64,000 bases of DNA. It comes from Sphingomonas hankookensis (GTDB lineage: Bacteria > Pseudomonadota > Alphaproteobacteria > Sphingomonadales > Sphingomonadaceae). A program made the position numbers and the translations under genes. Below, piece after piece: positions 16,870 through 26,000 of this stretch. The notes beneath the pieces are model-generated. The model ran no database searches, had not been told where the DNA came from, and saw only the letters and a program-made list of their open reading frames with translations. The stretch covers positions 55,881 to 119,880 of the forward strand of contig NZ_LQQO01000002.1 of the NCBI RefSeq assembly GCF_001619955.1, in the 5' to 3' direction. Every line of letters starts with the position of its first letter. Position 1 is the first letter of the stretch.

Positions 16870-19359
16870 ATGGCCAGCCGCGCAATCAATGGACGGGTCG
16901 AGGCTGGCGCGACGGGTACGCGCTGGCTGGACGACTATCGCGCGCTGGCGCCGCAGGGCGACATGCTCGCCGCGGCCGAGAGGCTGGACCGTGCCGCATG
17001 GGAGGCGGCGTTCGAGGAACTGGCGGCGCTGCCCGGCAACGGCCTGTCCGGCGCGCGCGAGCGGGCGCAGCGCCATGCCGACGATATCGGCACCGCCTAC
17101 CGCGCGGCGGGCGAGAATGAGGAGCGCCGCTGGCCACTCTCCCCCGTCCCGCTGCTGATCGGCGCGGAGGAATGGCGCGGCATCGCCGAGGGGATGGCCG
17201 AGCGCGCCGACCTGTTCGAGGGTGTCATCGCCGACATTCATGGCGAACAGCGGCTGGTGGCCGAAGGCGTGCTGCCGGCGATGCTGGTGACGGGATCGCC
17301 GCTGTTCCTGCACCCGATGGTCGGGCTGACCCCACCGGGTGGGCACCAGCTGCATTTCGTCGCCGCCGATCTGTGCCGCGGACCGGACGGGCGCTGGCGG
17401 GTGCTGGCCGATCATCTGCGCGTGCCGGTCGGGGCGGGCTATGCGCTCGAAAACCGGCTGGCGATGGGGCGGACGCTGGGCGGATTGCCGTCGCGGATGA
17501 ATGTCGAGCGGCACGCACCCTTCTTTGCCGCGATGCGCGCCGGGATCGCCGCCGCCTGCCGCCGGGCCGAGCCGCGCATCGGGCTGCTGACGTCGGGCAA
17601 GCTCAACCCCAGCTATCCCGAACAGGCGCATCTGGCGCGCTATCTGGGGTTCCTGCTGGTCGAGGGCGCCGACCTCGCCGTGCGCGACGACCAGCTCTAT
17701 GTCCGCACCATCGCGGGCCTGAAGCGGATCGACGCGCTGTGGCGGCGGATCGACCCGCGGCTGATCGACCCGCTGGCGTTCGATGCCAATTCGACCATCG
17801 GCGTGCCCGGCCTCGTCGATGCGATGGCGGCGGGCAATGTCGTGATCGCCAATGCGCCGGGCGTCGGCGTGCTCGAATCGCCAGCCTTCGCGGCGTTCCT
17901 GCCGGCGCTGGGCGAGCGGCTGCTGGGGCGGGCGCCGTCGCTGTCGTCGATCGGGACATGGTGGTGCGGCGACCCGGACGCACGCGCGCAGGTGCTGTCG
18001 TCGCTCGACCAGCTGCTGATCGGCCCCGCCTTTGCGGGGCCGGCGGTGGCGGGGTTACCTGATGGCGCGGTGCTGGGTGCTACCCTGGACGGTGCGGCGC
18101 GGGAGCGGCTGGCGGCGGCGATGGCACTGCGGCCGCAGGATTATGTCGGGCAGGAGGTCGCCGAACTGTCGACCATGCCGACCGCGTGCGGTGAGGGGCT
18201 GCTGCCGCGCCCCTTCTCGCTGCGCGTGTTCGCGGCGCGGGGGGGAGACGGGCGCTGGGTCGTGCTGCCCGGCGGCTTCGTGCGGATCGGCGACCAGCCC
18301 GACGCGCGGGCCGCCGTGATGGGTGAAGGATCATGGTCCGCCGACGTTATCGTCCATGGCCCCGATCCGGTCGCGCCGGTATCGCTGCTGCAACCGACCG
18401 ACAGCGTGGAACTGCGCCGCAATCCCGGCACGCTGCCCAGCCGGGTCGCCGACAACATGTTCTGGCTCGGCCGCTATCTGGAGCGGGGCGAGGCGCTGCT
18501 GGGCGTCATCCGCGTGCTGTTCGGCCATTCGATCTCCGCCGACACCGGCGCCGCGCTGGCGCCCGAAACCGTTGAGCGGCTGGTGACGATCATCGCCGAT
18601 ACCGGCGCGGCGGAGCGTCCGCCCAGCCATCGCCGCCGCGACCTGGTCGATTTCGGGCGCGAGGCGATGGAGGCGGTCGACGGCTGGGGCAGCGTCCGCG
18701 CAATCAACCGCATGGCGACCGGCATCGGCGGCGTGTCGCGCGACCGGCTGTCGGCGGACATGGTGCGCCTGCTCGATGCGCCGCATCCGACCACCGGCAC
18801 GCTGCTCGACCGCGCGGGCACGTTGCAGCGCCGCTATGCCGCGCTGGCCGGGCTGTCGGCCGAACATATGGGGCGGACCGATGCGTGGCGCTTCCATGAC
18901 CTTGGTCGCCGGATCGAGCGGGCGCTGGCGGTGACGCGCACGCTGCTGGCGGTCGACCTGCGTCGCGCCAATGCCGAGGATCTGTCGACCCTGCTCGACC
19001 TCGCCAACAGCCAGATCAGCTATCGCCAGCGCTATCTGATGGGCTTTGCGCGGGTGCCGGTGATTGACCTGATCGCGCTCGACCCCGGCAATCCGCGCGG
19101 CATCGCGTTTCAGGTGGAGACGATCGTCGGCCATCTGGCGAAACTGCCGGTGCTGAACGATGCCGGCATCGCCGAACCGCAACAGCGTATCGCCGCGCGC
19201 CTGACCGCGGGCATCGCCATGGCATCGGCCGAACGGGTCGATCGCGGCTGGGTGCTGGAGATCAACCAGCAGTTGCAGAAGCTGTCCGACGCCATCGCCA
19301 CCCGCTATTTCCTGCAGGGGGCGCAGGCGCTGCGCGAAGCCGGGCTGACGCTGGCATGA
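16870..19359 (+). CDS. Circularly permuted ATP-grasp / alpha-E fusion protein
   Basis: The 829 residues join two parts that are separate genes in many bacteria: a circularly permuted ATP-grasp domain (about 1-500) and an alpha-helical alpha-E (DUF403) domain (about 515-829, starting NPGTLPSRVADNMFWLGRYL). ATP-grasp enzymes form amide bonds with ATP; these circularly permuted ones are thought to ligate amino acids or peptides, product unknown. The ATP-grasp part shows LTSGKLNPSYPEQAHLARYL and DPLAFDANSTIGVPGLVDA. Start at the ATG 16870, since upstream sequence is unconserved-looking. It is coupled by ATGA overlap to a transglutaminase, the standard partner. Confidence 0.88.
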   Translation: MASRAINGRVEAGATGTRWLDDYRALAPQGDMLAAAERLDRAAWEAAFEELAALPGNGLSGARERAQRHADDIGTAYRAAGENEERRWPLSPVPLLIGAEEWRGIAEGMAERADLFEGVIADIHGEQRLVAEGVLPAMLVTGSPLFLHPMVGLTPPGGHQLHFVAADLCRGPDGRWRVLADHLRVPVGAGYALENRLAMGRTLGGLPSRMNVERHAPFFAAMRAGIAAACRRAEPRIGLLTSGKLNPSYPEQAHLARYLGFLLVEGADLAVRDDQLYVRTIAGLKRIDALWRRIDPRLIDPLAFDANSTIGVPGLVDAMAAGNVVIANAPGVGVLESPAFAAFLPALGERLLGRAPSLSSIGTWWCGDPDARAQVLSSLDQLLIGPAFAGPAVAGLPDGAVLGATLDGAARERLAAAMALRPQDYVGQEVAELSTMPTACGEGLLPRPFSLRVFAARGGDGRWVVLPGGFVRIGDQPDARAAVMGEGSWSADVIVHGPDPVAPVSLLQPTDSVELRRNPGTLPSRVADNMFWLGRYLERGEALLGVIRVLFGHSISADTGAALAPETVERLVTIIADTGAAERPPSHRRRDLVDFGREAMEAVDGWGSVRAINRMATGIGGVSRDRLSADMVRLLDAPHPTTGTLLDRAGTLQRRYAALAGLSAEHMGRTDAWRFHDLGRRIERALAVTRTLLAVDLRRANAEDLSTLLDLANSQISYRQRYLMGFARVPVIDLIALDPGNPRGIAFQVETIVGHLAKLPVLNDAGIAEPQQRIAARLTAGIAMASAERVDRGWVLEINQQLQKLSDAIATRYFLQGAQALREAGLTLA

Positions 19360-20243
19360 TGCGCTACGCCATCCGCCACATCACCCGCTTCGATTATGAG
19401 GAAGCGGCGGGGTTCGCGCGCTGCAACCTCAGGCTCCGCCCGATCCTGTGGTCGGGGCAGACGCTGGAGGACTATGCGCTGCTGGTCGAACCGGGCGGTC
19501 ATACCCATCCGGCGCGGGCGCAGGCGGGGCTGGCCAATGTCACACGGCTGGTGGTCGAACGGCCCGAACGCACGCTGACGATCGAAAGCCGCGCGACGGT
19601 GTGTGTCGAGCGGCCGATCCCGGTGCCGTCGCCGACCGACCCGACGCTGGCCGATATTCGCGCCATGGTCGCAAAGGTCGCCGATGCCGGTCCGGCCAGC
19701 CCGGTCAGCTACTTGTTCCCCTCCGCCCATGTGCCGATCGTGCCGGAAATTGCCGAGTGGTGTGCCGAGGATCTGGCCGACGATCGCGGCATCCTCGACG
19801 CGGCGATCGCGCTCGCCCGTCGCATCCAGCGCGACTTTGCCTTCGATCCGACCGCGACCCTGGTAGACACGCCGCCCGCCGAAGCCTTCGCCAAGCGCGG
19901 CGGAGTGTGTCAGGATTTCGCGCAGATCATGCTGTCGGGGCTGCGCGGCGCGGGGCTGCCCGCCGCCTATTGCTCGGGCTATCTGCGCACCCTGCCGCCG
20001 CCGGGGCAGGAGCGGCTGGTCGGCGCGGACGCTACGCATGCGTGGGTGCTGGTGTGGGCCGGTCCCGAACTGGGATGGGTCGGCGTCGATCCGACCAACG
20101 GCATCTGGATGGCGGAGGATCATGTCGTGATGGCGATCGGCCGCGACTATGCCGACATCGCCCCGATCGACGGCGTGGTGCTGGGGTCGGGGGCGCAGAC
20201 GATGCAGGTGTCGGTCGATGTGGAGCCTTTGCCGGTCGGGTAG
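19356..20243 (+). CDS. Transglutaminase-like cysteine protease/amidase
   Basis: The 295-residue protein has the bacterial transglutaminase N-terminal beta domain (MRYAIRHITRFDYEEAA) and a transglutaminase core with the full triad: C185 in GGVCQDFA, H228 in DATHAWVLV and D245 in VDPTNG. There is no signal peptide, so it is cytoplasmic. It overlaps the ATP-grasp/alpha-E gene by ATGA. In this conserved pairing it is proposed to hydrolyse or transfer the peptide bond made by the ATP-grasp partner; the substrate is unknown. The start could be either ATG of ATGATG. Confidence 0.9.
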   Translation: MMRYAIRHITRFDYEEAAGFARCNLRLRPILWSGQTLEDYALLVEPGGHTHPARAQAGLANVTRLVVERPERTLTIESRATVCVERPIPVPSPTDPTLADIRAMVAKVADAGPASPVSYLFPSAHVPIVPEIAEWCAEDLADDRGILDAAIALARRIQRDFAFDPTATLVDTPPAEAFAKRGGVCQDFAQIMLSGLRGAGLPAAYCSGYLRTLPPPGQERLVGADATHAWVLVWAGPELGWVGVDPTNGIWMAEDHVVMAIGRDYADIAPIDGVVLGSGAQTMQVSVDVEPLPVG

Positions 20244-20263
20244 TTGGTTTGCGATAGGAAGAG

Positions 20264-20425
20264 GGTTTCACGCGGAGGCGCGAAGACGCGGAGGGGCTCC
20301 GCTTGGCGCTGCTTCTCCCGCGCCAGCGGCCCTATTCCATGGTTTCTGCGTAGAGCGTCTGCCGGGGGCACAGGCTCGCCAAGCCGCGCAACCCCCTTCG
20401 CGTCTCCGCGCCTTCGCGTGAAAAC
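20264..20425. repeat. Diverged copy of the GTTTTCACGCGAAGGCG inverted repeat
   Basis: The arms GTTTCACGCGGAGGCGCGAA (left) and, inverted, GTTTTCACGCGAAGGCGCGG (right) are imperfect, unlike the perfect copy at 9878-10054. The spacers of the two copies differ. It lies between the transglutaminase and imuA genes. Confidence 0.75.
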
Positions 20426-20499
20426 AATCTTACTTCTTGGTACCCATGGTGAACCCCACCCAACCCGGATTGACGAATCCATAAGGGTTGGGGGATAAA

Positions 20500-20514
20500 G
20501 AACAAACCATGAAC
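20500..20514 (+). promoter_or_regulatory. LexA (SOS) box overlapping the imuA start
   Basis: The sequence is GAAC-AAACCAT-GAAC, the reverse complement of GTTC-N7-GTTC, the alphaproteobacterial LexA repeat. It spans the imuA ATG at 20509-20511. The imuAB-dnaE2 cassette is SOS-controlled in other bacteria, which supports the call. The transcription start would have to be very near the ATG for simple repression. Confidence 0.7.
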
Positions 20515-21300
20515 GCAGAGTCGTCCACCCTGTCCGCGCTGAAGCGGCAAGTCGCCGCCATGGAGCGGCGCGCGCCGATAGGCAAGGCGGTGCGGGTGGC
20601 GACCGGGCATGGCGACATCGACGCCGCGCTGGATGGCGGCATCGCGCGCGGGCGGCTGCACGAGATTTTCGCGGCAGAAGCGGGCGATGCCGGTAGCGCG
20701 ACCGGCTTTGTCGGCATGCTGTCGATTCGGCTGGGCGGCGGTATCGTCTGGCTGCGCGAGGAGGCGGCGGTGCGCGGGGGCGGGCATCTCCATGCGCCGG
20801 GACTGGTCGAGATCGGCGTCGATCCCGCGCGGCTGCTGCTGGGGTTCCTGCCCGATGCGCTGTCGGTGCTGCGCGCGGCGGCCGATGTCGTGCGCTGTGC
20901 CGGGGTCGGGGTGGCGGTGATCGAACTGCACCGCGATCCGAAGGCACTCGACCTGACCGCCAGCCGCCGCCTCGCGCTGGCGGCGGAGGAAAGCGGGGTG
21001 ACGGCGCTGCTGCTGCGCATCGCCGCGACTCCGGTGGCGAGTGCCGCCGATACCCGCTGGGCGGTGCGGTCCTGCGCGTCGCAACCCCTGCCCGCCAATG
21101 CGCCGGGCCATCCGACCTTCGACCTCGAATTATTGCGTCAGCGCGGCCGGAGTGCCGATGGCCGCTGGCAAGTGGAGTGGAACCGTGAGCAAGCCGTCTT
21201 CACCAGCCCGACCCAGCGGTCGGCGCCATCTGGCGCTGTGGTGGCCGTTCCTGCCGAGCGACCGCTTGCTGCGCCAATACCCCTGCGTCGTGCCGGATGA
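20509..21300 (+). CDS. imuA: ImuA, SOS mutagenesis accessory protein
   Basis: The 263-residue protein is a RecA/SulA-like partner of ImuB and DnaE2 in error-prone lesion bypass. It shows the ImuA-type core: GDIDAALDGGIARGRLHEIF near 35-55 in place of a working P-loop, then GIVWLREEAAVRGGGHLHAPGL, and FDLELLRQRGRSADGRWQVEW near the end. The C-terminal part overlaps the start of imuB by 116 bp in another frame. It is the first gene of the imuA-imuB-dnaE2 cassette with a LexA box at its start. Confidence 0.9.
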   Translation: MNAESSTLSALKRQVAAMERRAPIGKAVRVATGHGDIDAALDGGIARGRLHEIFAAEAGDAGSATGFVGMLSIRLGGGIVWLREEAAVRGGGHLHAPGLVEIGVDPARLLLGFLPDALSVLRAAADVVRCAGVGVAVIELHRDPKALDLTASRRLALAAEESGVTALLLRIAATPVASAADTRWAVRSCASQPLPANAPGHPTFDLELLRQRGRSADGRWQVEWNREQAVFTSPTQRSAPSGAVVAVPAERPLAAPIPLRRAG

Positions 21301-22741
21301 TGCGCCGTTCGTCTGTGTCGAAACGGTGCGGGGGGCCTTGCGCATCGCATCGGTCGACCGCCACGCGCTGGACAAGGGTCTCACCCCCGGCATGGCGCTG
21401 GCCGATGCGCGGGCGCAACTGCCTGATCTGGTCGTGGTCGATGCCAATCCGTTCGCCGATCATGGCTGGCTGGAACGGATCGCCGATGCCTGCGACCGGT
21501 TCACGCCGCTGGTCGCGCTGGACGGCGGCGACGGGGTGACATTGGACATTACCGGCTGCGCGCATCTGTTCGGCGGCGAGGCGGAGCTGGTGGCGGAGGT
21601 CGAGTCGCGCCTCGCCCGGTTCGGGACGCTGCGCCACGCACTGGCCGATACGCCCGATGCGGCGCAGGCGCTGGCCCGGTTCCAGAGTGCCCCGGCGGCA
21701 AGCGAGGCGGCTGCGATCCGGCGGCTGGGCGTGGCGGCGCTGCGATTGGACGACGAGATTGCGGTGGCGCTGCGCCGGGCGGGGCTGCGCACCATCGGCG
21801 ACCTTGCCAGCCGCCCGACCGCGCCGATCGCGGCGCGCTTCGGGGAAGAGACGGTGGCGGCACTGGCGCGCTTGCTGGGCGATGCCGACCAGCGGTTGCG
21901 CCCGCGCCGGGCGCTGCCGGCCTTGTTCTTCGAACGGCGCTTCGCCGAACCGATCGCACGCGACGCTGATGTGCTTTCGACGATCGGCGAGCTGGCGACG
22001 GAGGCGGAGGCGGAGCTGACCGCACGCGACCGTGGCGGGCGGCGGTTCGCGGTGCGGCTGTACCGGGCCGATGGCGCGCTGCGCGATCTGGCAGTCGAAA
22101 GCGGGTTGCCGATGCGCGATCCGCCCTCGATCCTGCGGCTGTTCCGCGAACGGATCGACGCGCTGGCCGACCCGATCGATCCTGGGTTCGGCTTCGACAT
22201 GATCCGCATGAGCGTGCCGGCGCTCGAACCGCTGGCGCCGACACAGTTGCAGCTCGAAGGGGGAGCGGTCAGCGAGGAGGCGATGGCGGCGCTGGTCGAT
22301 CGCCTCAGCACCCGGCTGGGGCGCGGGCGGATCGCGCGGGTCGCGCCGGGCGACAGCCATCTGCCCGAACAGGGGGTGCTGACCATCGACGCGATCGACG
22401 CGCCGGTGCCGACCGGCTGGGACGCACCCGAAGCGGGCGAGCCGCCGCTGCGTCCGATCCACCTGTTTGACCCGCCACAGCGGATCGAGGTGATGGCCGA
22501 AGTCCCCGACGGCCCGCCGCACCGCTTTCGCTGGCGGCGGGTGCTGCATGACGTGATCCGCTTCGAAGGGCCGGAACGGATCGCGGCGCAGTGGTGGCGC
22601 AGGGGGCAGACGAAGGTGCGGACGCGGGACTATTACCGGGTCGAGGATGTGCGCGGGCGGCGCTACTGGATCTTCCGGCACGGGCTGTACGATCGCGAGA
22701 CGCCCGATCCGCTATGGTATGTGCATGGGGTGTTCGCGTGA
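21185..22741 (+). CDS. imuB: ImuB, Y-family polymerase-like protein
   Basis: ImuB is a catalytically dead Y-family polymerase relative that bridges the sliding clamp, ImuA and DnaE2. The 518-residue product opens RRHLALWWPFLPSDRL, has GVTLDITGCAHLFGGEAEL at the palm, DNA-binding HhH-like RRAGLRTIGDLASRP, and a long C-terminal extension ending TRDYYRVEDVRGRRYWIFRH. The GTG at 21185 has GGAG upstream and gives the normal N-terminus; an ORF opening 144 bp earlier lies inside imuA in a shadow frame. Strong overlap with imuA implies coupled translation. Confidence 0.92.
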   Translation: MSKPSSPARPSGRRHLALWWPFLPSDRLLRQYPCVVPDDAPFVCVETVRGALRIASVDRHALDKGLTPGMALADARAQLPDLVVVDANPFADHGWLERIADACDRFTPLVALDGGDGVTLDITGCAHLFGGEAELVAEVESRLARFGTLRHALADTPDAAQALARFQSAPAASEAAAIRRLGVAALRLDDEIAVALRRAGLRTIGDLASRPTAPIAARFGEETVAALARLLGDADQRLRPRRALPALFFERRFAEPIARDADVLSTIGELATEAEAELTARDRGGRRFAVRLYRADGALRDLAVESGLPMRDPPSILRLFRERIDALADPIDPGFGFDMIRMSVPALEPLAPTQLQLEGGAVSEEAMAALVDRLSTRLGRGRIARVAPGDSHLPEQGVLTIDAIDAPVPTGWDAPEAGEPPLRPIHLFDPPQRIEVMAEVPDGPPHRFRWRRVLHDVIRFEGPERIAAQWWRRGQTKVRTRDYYRVEDVRGRRYWIFRHGLYDRETPDPLWYVHGVFA

Positions 22742-23017
22742 GCCGCGCGACATCCGGCATCCTCCGCCCCAATCGTCACCCCAGCGCGGGCTGGGGTCTC
22801 CTTGTGGCTGGCGCTGCATCCTTGTCGCAGGAGATTCCAGCTTGCGCTGGAATGACGTTCGGGGTGGGCGGGTCAAGGTTGGGCGTTCGCCAAATCGTCA
22901 TCCCGGCGCAGGCCGGGATCCACCGTGCCGCAGACTCAATGGCTTCGGCGATTGCGGAACCTTGGATCCCGGCCTCCACCGGGATGACGGGTGGGGCGGG
23001 CGAGGCCCGTCCGTGAG
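22742..23017. repeat. Cluster of ATTCC/ATCCC-type palindromic repeats
   Basis: The 276-bp gap is nearly filled by palindromic units: a CCCCAGCGCGGGCTGGGG unit near 22778, a TTCCAGCTTGCGCTGGAATG unit near 22834, and a CATCCCGGCGCAGGCCGGGA unit (near 22900) with its inverted partner near 22966-22988. dnaE2 may still be read from the imuA promoter across this block. Confidence 0.8.
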
Positions 23018-26000
23018 ATGGCCTTTGCCGAACTGATCGCCGCGACGCACTTCTCGTTCCTGCGCGGGGCGTCGCCGCCGTGCGACATGGTCGGCCAGGC
23101 GAACGAGCTGAAAATGGCCGGGATCGGGATTGCCGACCGCAACACCGTGGCGGGGGTGGTGCAGGCGTTTCTGTCGCTCAAGAAGGCGAATGAGGGGCTG
23201 GTCGAGCAGGGATTGCCGCCCAACGACTTCGACCTCGTCGTCGGTGCGCGGCTGGTGTTCGCCGACGGGACGCCGGACATCGTCGCCTATCCAACCGACC
23301 GCGCGGCATGGGGGCGGCTGACGCGGTTGCTGAGCGGCGGCAATCTCAAGGCGAAGAAGGGGGAGTGCCACCTCGAATTGAGCGACCTGCTGACATGGCA
23401 GGAAGGGTTGCTGCTGATCGTCACCGCGCCGGATGCAGCGTTGCTGACGCGGCTTCGCGATGCCTGTCCGGGGCGGGTATGGCTGGCGGTCGCGATGCCG
23501 CGCGGCGGGCGCGATCGGCGGCGGCTGGCGGGGCGGATCGCGCTGGCCGGCAGGATCGGCGTCCCGTTGCTCGCGACCAACGACGCGCTCTATGCGACGC
23601 ATGAGCAGCGGCCGCTGCACGATGTGCTGACCTGTATCCGCGAGGGCACGACCCTTGCCGCTGCCGGGCGCAAGCTGGCGGCGAATGCCGAGCGGCACTT
23701 GAAGGCGCCCGAAGAGATGGCGCGGCTGTTCCGCGATTGCCCCGAAGCGGTCGAGGAAAGCGTGAGGCTGTTGAGGCGGATCGAGTTTCGCCTGACCGAC
23801 CTGAAGTACGAATATCCGCATGAGCCGGTACCGGCAGGGTGGGAGGCACAGGACTGGCTGGAACATCTGACGATGACCGCCGCGGAGGAGCGCTATGGGC
23901 CGGACCTGCCGGTCGGGGTGCGCAAGCGGCTGGATGAAGAGTTCGCGCTGATCCGCAGCCAGAAATATGCGCATTATTTCCTGACGGTCCATGATCTGGT
24001 CCGGTTCGCGCGGACCTGCGATCCGCCGATATTGTGCCAGGGGCGCGGGTCGGCGGCCAATTCGATTGTGTGCTTCCTGCTCGGCGTGACCTCGGTCGAT
24101 CCGAACGAGCATGATCTGCTGTTCTCGCGCTTCGTGTCCGAACAGCGCGGCGAGCCGCCCGATATCGATGTCGATTTCGAACATGAACGGCGCGAGGAGG
24201 TGATCCAGTATATCTACCGCCGCTATGGCCGCGAGCGGGCCGGGATCGCCGCGACCGTCATCCATTATCGGCCAAGGAGCGCGGTGGGCGAGGTCGGCAA
24301 GGTGCTGGGCCTGACCCGCGACGTAACGCAGCGGCTGGGCAGTACCGTGTGGGGCAGCTTTGCCGGGCAGATGGAGGCGCGGCGCTATACCAGCGCGGGG
24401 TTCGACATCGACAATCCCGAGATCGCGCAGCTTCGCTGGCTGGTCGACCAGATCCTCGAATTTCCCCGCCATCTGTCGCAGCATGTCGGCGGGTTCGTGC
24501 TGACGCAGGGGCGGCTGGACGAGATGGTGCCGATCCATAACGGCGCGATGGAGGGGAGGACCTTCATCGAATGGGACAAGGACGATATCGACGCACTGGG
24601 GTTGATGAAGGTCGATGTGCTGGCGCTCGGCATGCTCACCTGCATCCGCAAGGCGTTCGACCTGCTCCGGCACCACGGGCTGGGCGAGCATGACCTGACC
24701 GTCGACCTGAAGGCGGACGACGCGGCGGTGTACGACATGCTGCACAAGGGCGACAGCATCGGCGTGTTCCAGGTCGAGAGCCGGGCGCAGATGAACATGC
24801 TGCCGCGGCTGAAGCCCACCTCGCTCTACGACCTGTCGGTGCAGGTGGCGATCGTGCGGCCGGGGCCGATCGAGGGGGATATGGTGCACCCCTATCTGCG
24901 GCGGCGATCTGGGCAGGAGGCGATCACCTATCCGTCGCCCAAGCCGCCACATGATCCGGACGAACTGCGCACCCTGCTCGGGCGGACCTTCGGCGTGCCG
25001 CTGTTCCAGGAACAGGTGATGAAGCTCGCCATCGTCGCCGCCGACTTCAGTCCGAACGAGGCGAACGAACTGCGCCGGGCGATGGCGACCTTTCGCAATC
25101 CGGGAACGATCGAGAATTTCCGGCGGAAGCTGATCGATGGCATGACCGCGCGCGGCTATGAACCCGACTTCGCCGAACGCTGCTTCCGCCAGATCGAGGG
25201 GTTCGGCAGCTACGGCTTTCCCGAGAGCCATGCGCTGTCCTTCGCGCGGCTGGTCTATGTGTCGTCGTGGATCAAATGCCATCACCCGGCGGTGTTTGCG
25301 TGTGCGCTGCTCAATTCGCAGCCGATGGGGTTTTACGCCCCGGCGCAGATCGTCCGCGATGCGCGCGATCATGGGGTCGCGGTGCTGGGCATCGATGTGA
25401 ATGTCAGCGACTGGGATAACAAGCTGGAAGGATTAGCCTGTGATCGTCACCCTGCGTTTGATCCAGGGTCCCGCTTTCTTGTCGACGTCGCTGAAGAAGC
25501 GGGACCCCGGGTCAAGCCCGGGGTGACGGAGGAGGGGATACCCCTCGCGCTCAGGCTGGGGTTTCGGCAGATGGACGGGTTCCGTCAGCATTGGGCCGAG
25601 GCGATCGCCGCCGGGCGGCCCTTTGCCAGCGTCGAGGAACTGGCGCGGCGGGCGCGATTGCCGCAGCGGGCGCTCAGGCTGCTGGCCGATGCCGATGCCT
25701 TCCGATCGATCGGGTTCGACCGGCGTGAGGCGTTGTGGGAGGTGCGGCGAACCCCGGATGCCGAGCTGCCGCTGTTCGCCCATGCCAAAGCCGCCGAACT
25801 GGGCGCGGAGCCGGACATGACATTGCCCGCGATGCCGGCGGTCGAGCATGTCGTGACCGATTACCAGACGCTGCGGCTGTCGCTGCAGGGGCATCCGATG
25901 CAGTTCCTGCGCGGGCGGCTCGACCGGATGGGGGTGACGAGTTGCGCCGGGATCATGGCGGCGAAGGCAGGCGCGCGGGTCACCGCCGCCGGCCTCGTCC

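Noticed and set aside
22898..25372. Minus-strand ORF of 824 residues opposite dnaE2
   Set aside because: It overlaps a clear DnaE2 with catalytic motifs on the other strand and has only low-complexity Arg/His/Pro sequence.
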